Source: Streptomyces sp. yr375 (lineage in GTDB: Bacteria > Actinomycetota > Actinomycetes > Streptomycetales > Streptomycetaceae). From it: a stretch of 64,000 bases of DNA. This document shows, piece by piece, positions 27,420-36,316 of the stretch. The stretch is taken from the NCBI RefSeq assembly GCF_900110755.1, contig NZ_FOFF01000034.1, positions 30,938 to 94,937 of the forward strand, read 5' to 3'. The translations under genes and the position numbers were made by a program. The notes below the pieces were generated by a model, which saw nothing but the letters and a program-made list of their open reading frames with translations, was not told the DNA's origin and did not search any database. Position 1 is the first letter of the stretch; each line of letters opens with the position of its first letter.

Positions 27420-29255
27420 ATGTCTGTCACGGAAGATGGGGAAATGTCGGGCGGGGTTCCGCGCCGATCAAGCCGGGTGCGGCAGATCGTGCGAGGTCCG
27501 CGCCCCGAGTCCGTACCCGCCCTCGTTGGCAGAGCATGTGCCCTCGTGGGCCTGCTGGACGTGGCCGCGGGGGTCTTCCCGCGGTTCAGGCACAGCCGTA
27601 TGCACACCGTCGCCGAGGTGCTGCCCGGCTCCTTCGGGCCGTTCGCGGCGGCACTGTCCCTCAGCGCGGGCATCCTGCTGCTGCTGCTCGCCCACGGCCT
27701 CAAGCGCAGCAAGCGGCGCGCGTGGCGGGCAGCGGTAGTACTGCTCCCGGCGGGCGCGGTCGCACAGTTCGGGTACCGGCACTCGATCGTGGGCGCGCTG
27801 ATCTCGGTCGCGCTCCTGGTGCCGCTGCTGGTGCACCGCGACCAGTTCGCGGCGCTGCCCGACCCGCGCAGCCGCTGGCGCGCGCTCGCCAACTTCGTCC
27901 TCATGGGCGCCGGCTCCCTCGGCTTGGGGCTGGTCATCGTCAGCGTCCACTCCAACCGCCTGATCGGCGACCCGAGCCTGGCCGATCGCCTGACGCACGT
28001 CCTGTACGGCCTCTTCGGCTTCGAGGGCCCGGTCGCCTACCAGGGCAACACCTCCTGGACCGTCGCCTTCTCCCTGGGCGCCCTGGGCTGGATCACCGCG
28101 GTGACGACGATCTACCTCGCGTTCCGCCCCGAGCACCCGGCCGCCCGCCTCACCGAGGAGGACGAGAGCCGGCTGCGCGCCCTGCTGGCGAAGCACGGCC
28201 GGCGCGACTCCCTGGGCCACTTCGCGCTGCGCCGCGACAAGGCCGTCGTCTTCTCCCCCAGCGGCAAGGCGGCGGTGACCTACCGTGTCGTCTCCGGCGT
28301 GATGCTCGCCAGCGGCGACCCCATCGGCGACGTCGAGGCCTGGCCCGGCGCCATCGAGCGCTTCATGGACGAGGCGAAGGCCCACTCCTGGACGCCCGCC
28401 GTCATGGGCTGCTCGGAGACGGGCGGCGAGGTCTGGACCCGCGAGACCGGCCTGGACGCCCTCGAACTGGGCGACGAGGCGGTGGTGGACGTGGCGGATT
28501 TCTCCCTGGCCGGCCGCGCGATGCGCAACGTGCGCCAGATGGTCAAGCGCATCGAACGCGCCGGTTACGAGACCCGGGTACGGCGCGTGGGTGACCTCGG
28601 CGAAGCCGAACTGGCCCGCATCCGGCAGGCCGCGGAGGACTGGCGCGGCACCGACACCGAGCGCGGCTTCTCGATGGCCCTCGGCCGCGTCGGCGACGCC
28701 GCCGACGGCGACTGCCTCATCGCCACCGCCCACAAGACGGACGAGGTCCCCGGCGAGTACGGCGACCTGAAGGCGATCCTGCACTTCGTGCCCTGGGGCA
28801 CGGACGGCGCCTCCCTGGACCTGATGCGCCGCGACCGCTCGGCCGACCCGGGCATGAACGAACTGCTGATCGTCGCCGCCCTCCAGGCCGCCCCGAAGTT
28901 CGGCATCGCGCGCGTGTCGCTGAACTTCGCCATGTTCCGCTCGGCGCTGGCCCGTGGCGAGAAGATCGGCGCCGGCCCGGTGCTGCGCGCCTGGCGCGGA
29001 CTGCTGGTGTTCCTCTCGCGCTGGTTCCAGATCGAGTCGCTGTACAAGTTCAACGCCAAGTTCCAGCCGCGCTGGGAGCCCCGCTTCGTCGTCTACCGGG
29101 CCTCCGGCGACCTCCCCCGCATCGGCTTCGCCGCCATGCAGGCCGAGGGCTTCGTCAACCTCGCCCTCCCGCTGCCGCGCTTCCTGCGCCGCCGCACCAG
29201 CGCGGCACGCGCGTGTGCGCACACGGTGGCGGAGCGCGACGTACGGGCGGCGTAG
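27420..29255 (+). CDS. MprF-like protein with phosphatidylglycerol lysyltransferase domain (DUF2156)
   Basis: A 611-aa membrane enzyme. The N-terminal half has about six transmembrane segments (residues 37-235), fewer than the 14 of classical MprF. The C-terminal half is the GNAT-like DUF2156 catalytic domain (SLGHFALRRDKAVVFSPSGKAAVTYRVVSGVMLASGDPIG in part, and SLNFAMFRSALARGEKIGAG in part). Such proteins transfer amino acids from tRNA to phosphatidylglycerol and alter surface charge; the amino acid used here is unknown. No LysRS domain is fused. Confidence 0.9.
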   Translation: MSVTEDGEMSGGVPRRSSRVRQIVRGPRPESVPALVGRACALVGLLDVAAGVFPRFRHSRMHTVAEVLPGSFGPFAAALSLSAGILLLLLAHGLKRSKRRAWRAAVVLLPAGAVAQFGYRHSIVGALISVALLVPLLVHRDQFAALPDPRSRWRALANFVLMGAGSLGLGLVIVSVHSNRLIGDPSLADRLTHVLYGLFGFEGPVAYQGNTSWTVAFSLGALGWITAVTTIYLAFRPEHPAARLTEEDESRLRALLAKHGRRDSLGHFALRRDKAVVFSPSGKAAVTYRVVSGVMLASGDPIGDVEAWPGAIERFMDEAKAHSWTPAVMGCSETGGEVWTRETGLDALELGDEAVVDVADFSLAGRAMRNVRQMVKRIERAGYETRVRRVGDLGEAELARIRQAAEDWRGTDTERGFSMALGRVGDAADGDCLIATAHKTDEVPGEYGDLKAILHFVPWGTDGASLDLMRRDRSADPGMNELLIVAALQAAPKFGIARVSLNFAMFRSALARGEKIGAGPVLRAWRGLLVFLSRWFQIESLYKFNAKFQPRWEPRFVVYRASGDLPRIGFAAMQAEGFVNLALPLPRFLRRRTSAARACAHTVAERDVRAA

Positions 29256-29322
29256 TCCCGGCGATGGAGTTCCCGCAGGACTCGGGCCCGGGCCGCACCA
29301 CGGCCCGGCTCCTTCCTGGGCC

Positions 29323-29337
29323 TACGCTGAACGTATG
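29323..29337 (+). promoter_or_regulatory. -10 box suggesting leaderless folP transcription
   Basis: TACGCT (29323-29328) lies 6 bases before the folP ATG at 29335, and there is no ribosome binding site. That spacing is typical of leaderless mRNAs in actinobacteria. No convincing -35 box is visible. Confidence 0.5.
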
Positions 29338-30327
29338 AGCAAGCAGAGCGGACGCGGGCGCGTCGACGGCCTTCCGGAATGGGACCGCTGCGCGGTCATG
29401 GGAGTCGTCAACGTGACCCCCGACTCCTTCTCCGACGGCGGCCGCTGGTTCGACACGACGGCCGCCGTCAAACACGGCCTCCACCTCGTCGCCGAGGGCG
29501 CGGACCTGGTCGACGTCGGAGGCGAGTCCACCCGCCCCGGCGCGACCCGCGTGGACGAGGCCGAGGAGCTGCGCCGGGTCGTCCCCGTCGTCCGCGGCCT
29601 CGCCTCCGAGGGCGTCGTCGTCTCCGTCGACACGATGCGCGCCTCCGTCGCCGCCCAGGCCCTCGCGGCCGGCGCCGCCCTCGTCAACGACGTCAGCGGC
29701 GGCCTCGCCGACCCGGCGATGATCTCGGCCGTGGCCGACGCGGGCGCCCCCTTCGTCGTCATGCACTGGCGCGGCTTCCTCGACGGCGGCAACGTCAAGG
29801 GCGTCTACGCCGACGTCGTCGCCGATGTCATGGACGAGCTGCACGCGCGCGTGGACGCCGTTCTGGCGGGCGGTGTCTCCCCGGACCGCATCGTCGTCGA
29901 CCCGGGCCTCGGCTTCTCCAAGGAGGCCGACCACGACCTCTCCCTGCTGGCCCACCTCGACCGGCTGCACGCCCTGGGCCACCCGGTGCTCGTCGCCGCC
30001 TCCCGCAAGCGGTTCCTCGGCCACGTCCTGGCCGGCCCAGGAGGCCCGCCGCCACCCGCGCGCGAGCGGGACGCCGCCACGGCCGCCGTCTCCGCCCTCG
30101 CGGCACAGGCCGGCGCCTGGGCGGTCCGCGTGCACGAGGTGCGCGCCACGGCGGACGCGGTACGGGTCGCACGCGCCGTGGAAGAGGCGCGCGAGGCAGG
30201 AAACGCGCCGGACACGCGCCTCGACACGCCGGACACGCGCCCCGGCGCACCCGGCCCGCACAGCGCACCCCTCACGCACCCCGCACGCGCCCCGCACGCC
30301 CCGCACGGCGCAGAAGGAGCCCGGTGA
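29335..30327 (+). CDS. folP: dihydropteroate synthase
   Basis: Condenses pterin pyrophosphate with p-aminobenzoate. The 330-aa protein has the signature blocks MGVVNVTPDSFSDGG, DVGGESTRPGA, SVDTMRASVAAQAL, NDVSGG, VMHWRG and the late SRKRF motif. The C-terminal tail of about 45 residues is a Thr/Pro/His repeat (DTRLDTPDTRPGAPGP) absent from most FolP proteins. It leads the folP-NTF2-folB-folK cluster and overlaps the next gene by 4 bp. Confidence 0.96.
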   Translation: MSKQSGRGRVDGLPEWDRCAVMGVVNVTPDSFSDGGRWFDTTAAVKHGLHLVAEGADLVDVGGESTRPGATRVDEAEELRRVVPVVRGLASEGVVVSVDTMRASVAAQALAAGAALVNDVSGGLADPAMISAVADAGAPFVVMHWRGFLDGGNVKGVYADVVADVMDELHARVDAVLAGGVSPDRIVVDPGLGFSKEADHDLSLLAHLDRLHALGHPVLVAASRKRFLGHVLAGPGGPPPPARERDAATAAVSALAAQAGAWAVRVHEVRATADAVRVARAVEEAREAGNAPDTRLDTPDTRPGAPGPHSAPLTHPARAPHAPHGAEGAR

Positions 30328-30845
30328 CCGCCCCCCACACCGACGTCGAGCAGGTCGAGGCCGCCAACACCGCCTTCTACGAGGCGCTGGAACAAGGCGA
30401 CTTCGAAGGCGTGTCCTCGCTCTGGCTCACCCCGGCCGACCTGGGCGTGGACGAGACGTACCACGACCCCGCGGACGTCGGCGTGATCTCCTGCGTGCAC
30501 CCCGGCTGGCCCGTGCTCACCGGCCGCGGCGAGGTCCTCAGGTCGTACGCGCTGATCATGGCGAACACCGACTACATCCAGTTCTTCCTCACCGACGTGC
30601 ATGTCTCCGTCACCGGCGACACCGCCCTCGTGACCTGCACCGAGAACATCCTCAGCGGCGGCCCCGCGCCGGAGGCCGGCGAGGAGCTCGGGCCGCTCGT
30701 CGGCCAACTGGTGGTCGCCACGAACGTGTTCCGCCGCACGCCCGACGGCTGGAAACTGTGGTCGCATCACGCCTCCCCGGTACTGGCCGAAAACGACGAG
30801 CCGGACGACTCCGAGGACCCCGACGACGAGGACACCCCCTCCTGA
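30324..30845 (+). CDS. nuclear transport factor 2-like (SnoaL-type) protein
   Basis: A 173-aa NTF2-like fold protein (VEAANTAFYEALEQGDFEGVSSLWLTP in part, GRGEVLRSYALIM, GWKLWSHHASPVL) with an acidic C-terminal tail (EPDDSEDPDDED). Start GTG 30324 is embedded in the folP stop and has AAGGAG at good spacing. It is conserved within Streptomyces folate clusters; any enzymatic role is unproven. Confidence 0.87.
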   Translation: MTAPHTDVEQVEAANTAFYEALEQGDFEGVSSLWLTPADLGVDETYHDPADVGVISCVHPGWPVLTGRGEVLRSYALIMANTDYIQFFLTDVHVSVTGDTALVTCTENILSGGPAPEAGEELGPLVGQLVVATNVFRRTPDGWKLWSHHASPVLAENDEPDDSEDPDDEDTPS

Positions 30846-31111
30846 GCGGGTAGGCGACCCGAGGAAGCACGCGGGAAGCCCACAGCGACGGGAAGTGGTT
30901 GGAATCACGAACCGTGGGTAGGGGCGGCTACCAGCCCGTGAGCCGCCGGGTTCCCTAAGGGAAACACCCGGTGAAACTCCTGGCTCCGACCCGAACGACC
31001 GCGGCCGGAGCCAGGCGCTGTCAGTGCTCGCAGGTAGATTCGTTCGAGGCCGGGATGCCGTCCGCACCCGGTACGCACCGGCCGAAACCGACGATTGCAG
31101 GAGTGATTCGC
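30846..31111. other. intergenic region upstream of folB with a hairpin
   Basis: 266 bp without a gene. A perfect 10-bp stem, CCTGGCTCCG (30979-30988) and CGGAGCCAGG (31006-31015), with a 17-base loop could terminate part of the folP transcript or attenuate folB. No U run follows. Confidence 0.5.
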
Positions 31112-31471
31112 GTGGATCGTGTCGCGCTGCGCGGCCTGAGGGCCCGCGGGTACCACGGCGTGTTCCCCAAGGAACGCGAGGAGGGCCAGACCTTCATCGT
31201 GGACCTCGTCATGGGCCTGGACACCCGACCGGCCGCCGCCGACGACGACCTGGCGAAAACCGTGCACTACGGCATCGTCGCGGAGGAGGTCGTGGCCGTC
31301 GTCCAGGGCGACCCCGTCGACCTCGTCGAGACGCTCGCCGAGCGCATCGCCCAGGCCTGCCTGAAGCACGAAGGGGTCCAGGAGGTCGAGGTCTGCGTCC
31401 ACAAACCGGACGCGCCGATCACGGTCCCCTTCGACGACGTGACCGTCACCATCACCCGGAGCCGAGTATGA
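31112..31471 (+). CDS. folB: dihydroneopterin aldolase
   Basis: Converts dihydroneopterin to hydroxymethyl-dihydropterin. At 119 aa it is the usual length. Motifs: VALRGLRARGYHGVFPKEREEGQTF (in part) with the catalytic Lys/Tyr region, and VDLVETLAERIAQACL. GTG 31112 is chosen over GTG 31103 because AGGAG lies 8 bases before it. It overlaps folK by 4 bp (ATGA). Confidence 0.95.
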   Translation: MDRVALRGLRARGYHGVFPKEREEGQTFIVDLVMGLDTRPAAADDDLAKTVHYGIVAEEVVAVVQGDPVDLVETLAERIAQACLKHEGVQEVEVCVHKPDAPITVPFDDVTVTITRSRV

Positions 31472-32079
31472 CCGCGTTCTTCACCGACGGGCAGAGCGAC
31501 CCGACCGTCCAGCCGGTACCGGCCTCCGTCGTCGAGAAGGTCGACGCCGCCGACACCACCCTGCACAACCCCCAGCGGGCCGTGGTCTCCCTCGGCGCCA
31601 ACCTCGGCAACCGCCTGGAGACCCTCCAGGGCGCCATCGACGCCCTGGAGGACACCCCGGGCGTCCGCGTCAAGGCCGTCTCCCCGGTGTACGAGACCGA
31701 GCCGTGGGGCGTCGAGCCCGGCAGCCAGCCGTCGTACTTCAACGCGGTGGTCCTGCTGAAGACGACCCTCCCGCCGTCCTCGCTCCTGGAGCGGGCGCAC
31801 GCCGTCGAGGAGGCCTTCCACCGGGTACGGGACGAGCGCTGGGGCGCGCGCACCCTCGACGTCGACATCGTCGCGTACGCCGACGTCGTCGACGACGACC
31901 CGCAGCTCACTCTCCCCCACCCCCGCGCCCACGAACGCGCCTTCGTTCTCGCCCCCTGGCACGACGTGGAACCCGAGGCCCAACTCCCCGGCCGCGGCGC
32001 GGTCGCCGACCTCCTCGGCACCGTCACCCGCGAGGGCATCGCAACCCGCCAGGACCTGGAACTCCACCTGCCCGAGTAG
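31468..32079 (+). CDS. folK: 2-amino-4-hydroxy-6-hydroxymethyldihydropteridine diphosphokinase
   Basis: Pyrophosphorylates the pterin that FolP uses. It has VSLGANLGNRLETLQGAIDAL (in part), VYETEPWG and the HPPK signature RWGARTLDVDIVAY. At 203 aa it carries an N-terminal extension of about 35 residues (TAFFTDGQSDPTVQPVPASVVEKVDAADTTL in part). Translationally coupled to folB. Confidence 0.96.
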   Translation: MTAFFTDGQSDPTVQPVPASVVEKVDAADTTLHNPQRAVVSLGANLGNRLETLQGAIDALEDTPGVRVKAVSPVYETEPWGVEPGSQPSYFNAVVLLKTTLPPSSLLERAHAVEEAFHRVRDERWGARTLDVDIVAYADVVDDDPQLTLPHPRAHERAFVLAPWHDVEPEAQLPGRGAVADLLGTVTREGIATRQDLELHLPE

Positions 32080-32164
32080 TCGTTAAGGTCATGAAGGAAG
32101 GTCACGAGGACCACTGCCCGCGCGCTGTCCACGCCCGCGGGCTCGGGGGAGCTGAAGGGACACC

Positions 32165-32650
32165 GTGAAAGAGCTGCGCATTAGGGTGCTGGCCGGCGTG
32201 TTCGTCGTCGCCGCGATCCTGTCCTGGGCGGGCGCCCGCCTCTGGAACTCGATCGGGACCCTCCCCAGCGTCCCGCTGGCCGCCCCCATCGTCCTGGGCC
32301 TGATCGCCGTGGTCCTGCTGGCCACCGCGCTCTCGCTGCGCGCCCGACTCAAAGCCCAGCGCGAGCGCCGCCCCGAGGCCAAGGGCGTCGATCCCCTGAT
32401 GGCGGCCCGCGCGGTCGTCTTCGGCCAGGCCAGCGCCCTGGTGGCCGCCCTGGTCTCCGGCATGTACGGCGGCACGGGCGTCTTCCTCCTGGAGTCCCTC
32501 GACATCCCCGCCCGCCGCGACCAGGCCATCTACGCCGGCTTCTCGGTCCTGGCCGGCATCGCGGTCATAGCCGCGGCCATCTTCCTGGAACGCGTCTGCC
32601 GACTCCCCGAGGACGACGACCACGAGAAGGGCGCGGCGTCCACCGCGTGA
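32165..32650 (+). CDS. DUF3180 family membrane protein
   Basis: A 161-aa protein with four transmembrane helices (about residues 7-25, 38-57, 85-104 and 120-140). The family is actinobacterial and regularly follows folK; its role is unknown. GTG 32165 starts the frame. It converges on folE with a 48-bp gap. Confidence 0.9.
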   Translation: MKELRIRVLAGVFVVAAILSWAGARLWNSIGTLPSVPLAAPIVLGLIAVVLLATALSLRARLKAQRERRPEAKGVDPLMAARAVVFGQASALVAALVSGMYGGTGVFLLESLDIPARRDQAIYAGFSVLAGIAVIAAAIFLERVCRLPEDDDHEKGAASTA

Positions 32651-32698
32651 CGCCGTGCGCCCGCGTGCGGTGCGGGTGCGCATGCGTGCAGGCGGGCG

Positions 32699-33304
32699 TC
32701 AGCGCGCCATGATCAGGCTCATCGCCTCGTTGCGCGTCGCCGCGTCCCGCAACTGCCCCCGCACCGCCGACGTGATGGTCTTGGCGCCGGGCTTGCGGAT
32801 GCCCCGCATGGACATGCACATGTGCTCGCACTCGATGACCACGATCACACCGCGCGGCTCCAGGATCGTCATCAGGGAGTCCGCGATCTGCGTGGTGAGA
32901 CGTTCCTGCACCTGCGGACGCCGCGCGTAGACGTCCACGAGCCGGGCCAGCTTGGACAGGCCGGTGATCTTCCCGCTGACGGACGGGATGTAGCCGACGT
33001 GGGCGACGCCCCTGAACGGCACGAGATGGTGCTCACAGGTGCTGAACACCTCGATGTCCTTCACGAGCACCATCTCGTCGTGCCCCAGGTCGAAGGTCGT
33101 CGTCAGCACGTCCTCCGGCTGCTGCCACAGCCCCGCGAATATCTCCCGGTACGCCCGCGCCACCCGCGCCGGAGTCTCCTTCAGCCCCTCGCGGTCCGGG
33201 TCCTCGCCGACCGCGATCAGGAGCTCGCGTACGGCGTTCTCGGCGCGCTTCTCGTCGAACTCGCCGATGGAGCCCTCGCCGTCCAGTGTCACGGGGTCGG
33301 TCAT
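32699..33304 (-). CDS. folE: GTP cyclohydrolase I
   Basis: First enzyme of the folate pathway (GTP to dihydroneopterin triphosphate). The 201-aa protein has the zinc ligands in STCEHHLVPF and CEHMCMSMRG and the signature SKLARLVDVYARRPQVQERLT (in part). ATG 33304 is chosen, with GAGG upstream. It is the last gene of the dacB-tilS-hpt-ftsH strand, separated from ftsH by a strong terminator, so it likely has its own promoter. It faces folP/B/K convergently. Confidence 0.97.
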   Translation of the reverse strand: MTDPVTLDGEGSIGEFDEKRAENAVRELLIAVGEDPDREGLKETPARVARAYREIFAGLWQQPEDVLTTTFDLGHDEMVLVKDIEVFSTCEHHLVPFRGVAHVGYIPSVSGKITGLSKLARLVDVYARRPQVQERLTTQIADSLMTILEPRGVIVVIECEHMCMSMRGIRKPGAKTITSAVRGQLRDAATRNEAMSLIMAR

Positions 33305-33385
33305 TCTGGTGCCTCGTTCCTGTGCGGGGTCGCGCGTGTGGGTCACGTGCCTCGGCTGCGGGCATCGAAAACCGGTCATACCGAA

Positions 33386-33425
33386 ATGCCGCGCCCCCCA
33401 GGCTAGATCCTGGGGGGCGCGGCAT
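33386..33425. terminator. strong intrinsic terminator after ftsH
   Basis: A perfect 17-bp stem (ATGCCGCGCCCCCCAGG with its complement) around the loop CTAGAT. It lies 36 bp beyond the ftsH stop and before folE on the same strand. Confidence 0.88.
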
Positions 33426-33460
33426 CCATTCCGGGCCTGGTGGGGCTTCCGGGAGCCGGT

Positions 33461-35497
33461 TCAGCTCTCGGGGCGGTCCTCCGGGGCGGGCTCGGCCACC
33501 GGGGCGGACTCCACCGTGGACTTGGCGGTGGAGATCGCCGGCGTCGCGCCGTTGGCGCCGTTCGTCAGTGCGAGCTCCCTGGGGGAGAGCACCGGCGGAC
33601 GGGTGGACGGCGTGCGCCGCGAGGAACCGGTCCAGGCGGGCCGGGCCGGGCGCTTGACGATGGCGGAGAAGACCTCGGCGATCTGCTCCTTGTTCAGCGT
33701 CTCCTTCTCGAGGAGCTGAAGCACCAGGTTGTCGAGGACGTCGCGGTTCTCGACCAGGATCTCCCAGGCCTCGTTGTGCGCGTTCTCGATGAGCTTCTTG
33801 ACTTCCTCGTCCACCAGCGCGGCGACCTCTTCCGAGTAGTCGCGCTGGTGAGCCATCTCACGGCCGAGGAACGGCTCGGTGTTGTCGCCGCCGAACTTGA
33901 TCGCGCCCAGCCGCTCGGTCATGCCGTACTGGGTGACCATCGCCCGCGCGGTCGCCGTGGCCTTCTCGATGTCGTTCGCGGCGCCCGTGGTCGGGTCGTG
34001 GAAGACCAGTTCCTCCGCCGCTCGGCCGCCCAGCATGTAGGCCAGTTGGTCGAGCATCTCGTTGCGCGTGGTGGAGTACTTGTCCTCGTCCGGGAGCACC
34101 ATCGTGTAACCGAGCGCACGGCCGCGGGACAGGATGGTGATCTTGTGGACCGGGTCGGAGTTCGGGGAGGCCGCCGCGACCAGGGCGTGGCCGCCCTCGT
34201 GGTACGCGGTGATCTTCTTTTCCTTGTCCGACATGATCCGGGTCCGCTTCTGCGGGCCCGCGACCACACGGTCGATCGCCTCGTCCAGGCTGTGGTTGTC
34301 GATCAGCTTCTTGTCCGAACGGGCCGTCAGCAGCGCGGCCTCGTTCAGCACGTTGGAGAGATCGGCACCCGTGAAGCCGGGGGTGCGGCGGGCGACGGCG
34401 GACAGGTCGACGTCGGGCGCGACCGGCTTGCCCTTCTGGTGGACCTTGAGGATCTCCAGACGGCCCTGCATGTCCGGGCGGTCGACCGCGATCTGACGGT
34501 CGAAGCGGCCGGGGCGCAGCAGAGCCGGGTCGAGGATGTCGGGCCGGTTCGTGGCGGCGATGAGGATCACGCCGCCCTTCACGTCGAAGCCGTCCATCTC
34601 GACGAGCAGTTGGTTCAGCGTCTGCTCGCGCTCGTCGTGACCGCCGCCGAGGCCGGCGCCGCGGTGGCGGCCGACCGCGTCGATCTCGTCGACGAAGACG
34701 ATCGCCGGGGCGTTCGCCTTGGCCTGCTCGAAGAGGTCACGGACTCGGGAGGCACCGACGCCGACGAACATCTCGACGAAGTCGGAACCCGAGATCGAGT
34801 AGAAGGGGACGCCCGCCTCGCCGGCGACGGCCCGCGCGAGCAGGGTCTTGCCGGTGCCGGGAGGCCCGTACAGGAGCACGCCCTTGGGGATCTTGGCGCC
34901 GACGGCCTGGAACTTCGCCGGTTCCTGGAGGAACTCCTTGATCTCGTGGAGTTCCTCGACGGCTTCGTCCGAACCGGCGACGTCGGCGAACGTCGTCTTC
35001 GGGGTGTCCTTGGTGATGAGCTTGGCCTTGGACTTCCCGAAGTTCATGACTCGGGAGCCGCCGCCCTGCATCTGGTTCATCAGGAACAGGAAGACGACCA
35101 CGATGAGGACGAAGGGGAGCAGGGACAGCAGGATCCCGACGAAGGCGTTCTGCTTCGTCGGAGAGACCGTGTAGCCGTCCGGGATCTGCTTGTCCTGGTA
35201 CTTGGTCTGCAGCGTGTTGGCAATGGTCACGCCCTGGTCGCCGATGTAGCTCGCCTGGATCTTCGAGCTGCCATCGATCTTTGTGCCGTCTTTGAGCGTG
35301 GCCTTGATGGTCTGCTCGTCACCGGTGGTGAGTTTGGCCGACTCGACCTTGTTGTCGTTGATCGCTGCAATGACCTGGCCTGTGTCCACCGTCTTGTAGC
35401 CGCCGGACGAGCCGACGACCTGCATCAACACGACCACGGCAAGGACGGCCAGCACGATCCACATGACCGGCCCACGGAAGTATCGCTTCACGTCCAT
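33461..35497 (-). CDS. ftsH: ATP-dependent zinc metalloprotease FtsH
   Basis: Membrane AAA protease (678 aa). It has two transmembrane helices (about 9-28 and 117-137) flanking the extracytoplasmic domain. The AAA module has Walker A GPPGTGKT, Walker B FVDEIDA and SRH ATNRPDILDPALLRPGRFD (in part). The M41 domain has HEGGH. A Ser/Thr/Pro tail of about 60 residues ends the protein. Start MDVKRYF (35497) is preferred from family knowledge; an ATG at 35533 without a ribosome site is an alternative. Located between hpt and folE, a common actinobacterial order. Confidence 0.97.
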   Translation of the reverse strand: MDVKRYFRGPVMWIVLAVLAVVVLMQVVGSSGGYKTVDTGQVIAAINDNKVESAKLTTGDEQTIKATLKDGTKIDGSSKIQASYIGDQGVTIANTLQTKYQDKQIPDGYTVSPTKQNAFVGILLSLLPFVLIVVVFLFLMNQMQGGGSRVMNFGKSKAKLITKDTPKTTFADVAGSDEAVEELHEIKEFLQEPAKFQAVGAKIPKGVLLYGPPGTGKTLLARAVAGEAGVPFYSISGSDFVEMFVGVGASRVRDLFEQAKANAPAIVFVDEIDAVGRHRGAGLGGGHDEREQTLNQLLVEMDGFDVKGGVILIAATNRPDILDPALLRPGRFDRQIAVDRPDMQGRLEILKVHQKGKPVAPDVDLSAVARRTPGFTGADLSNVLNEAALLTARSDKKLIDNHSLDEAIDRVVAGPQKRTRIMSDKEKKITAYHEGGHALVAAASPNSDPVHKITILSRGRALGYTMVLPDEDKYSTTRNEMLDQLAYMLGGRAAEELVFHDPTTGAANDIEKATATARAMVTQYGMTERLGAIKFGGDNTEPFLGREMAHQRDYSEEVAALVDEEVKKLIENAHNEAWEILVENRDVLDNLVLQLLEKETLNKEQIAEVFSAIVKRPARPAWTGSSRRTPSTRPPVLSPRELALTNGANGATPAISTAKSTVESAPVAEPAPEDRPES

Positions 35498-35682
35498 CCA
35501 TACGGAGCGGTGTCGCCCCGTCCCTCCTGCCATAGTGAGTTTGATAAGACAGTTCTTCTGACGGTACCCCAGCTTTGTCGCGCAAAGCCGCACGGGACAG
35601 TTGGCGCACCCGTCTGCATGCTCCAACGGCGGGAGGCCCCCCGAGGTTCCCGATCTTCGTACGGGGCTTGGGCCCTTCGGGT

Positions 35683-36243
35683 TCAGCCGCCGTAGACGTG
35701 GGGCGCGAGCGTACCCACGAACGGGAGATTTCGGTACTTCTCGGCGTAGTCGAGACCGTAGCCGACGACGAACTCGTTGGGGATGTCGAAGCCGACCCAC
35801 TCGACGTCGATCGCGACCTTCGCCGCCTCGGGCTTGCGCAGCAGCGTGCACACCTTCAGGGAGGCGGGCTCGCGCGAGCCGAGGTTGGACAGCAGCCAGG
35901 ACAGGGTCAGGCCGGAGTCGATGATGTCCTCGACGATCAGGACGTGCTTGCCCTTGATGTCGGTGTCGAGGTCCTTGAGGATCCGCACCACACCGGAGGA
36001 CTGGGTGCCCGCGCCGTAGGACGACACGGCCATCCAGTCCATGGTGACGGGGGTGGACAGCGCTCGGGCGAGGTCGGCCATGACCATCACGGCGCCCTTG
36101 AGGACGCCGACGATGAGCAGGTCCTTGCCCGCGTACTCCGCGTCGATCTTCGCGGCCAGCTCGACCAGCTTCGCGTCGATCTCTTCCTTGGTGATGAGCA
36201 CCTCTTTGAGGTCGGTGCCCATGTCTTTCGCGTCCACCCGCAT
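35683..36243 (-). CDS. hpt: hypoxanthine phosphoribosyltransferase
   Basis: Salvage of hypoxanthine and guanine. The PRPP-binding motif is VLIVEDIIDSGLTL. LLIVGVLKGAVMVMADL and the base-binding VGFDIPNEFVVGYGLDY are typical. I used ATG 36243 (186 aa); a GTG at 36261 would add six residues. It sits in the usual tilS-hpt-ftsH arrangement, with a 73-bp gap from tilS. Confidence 0.96.
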   Translation of the reverse strand: MRVDAKDMGTDLKEVLITKEEIDAKLVELAAKIDAEYAGKDLLIVGVLKGAVMVMADLARALSTPVTMDWMAVSSYGAGTQSSGVVRILKDLDTDIKGKHVLIVEDIIDSGLTLSWLLSNLGSREPASLKVCTLLRKPEAAKVAIDVEWVGFDIPNEFVVGYGLDYAEKYRNLPFVGTLAPHVYGG

Positions 36244-36316
36244 CACTTTCGGTTGTCCCACCGGCCACCGGGACCGCCCACGACCACGTAAGCGGTCCTG
36301 GCCGGAGGGCCCGGAT

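Noticed and set aside
35534..36268. Upstream extension of the ftsH frame to 935 codons
   Set aside because: It runs through hpt in another frame; the FtsH family starts at the MDVKRYF segment.
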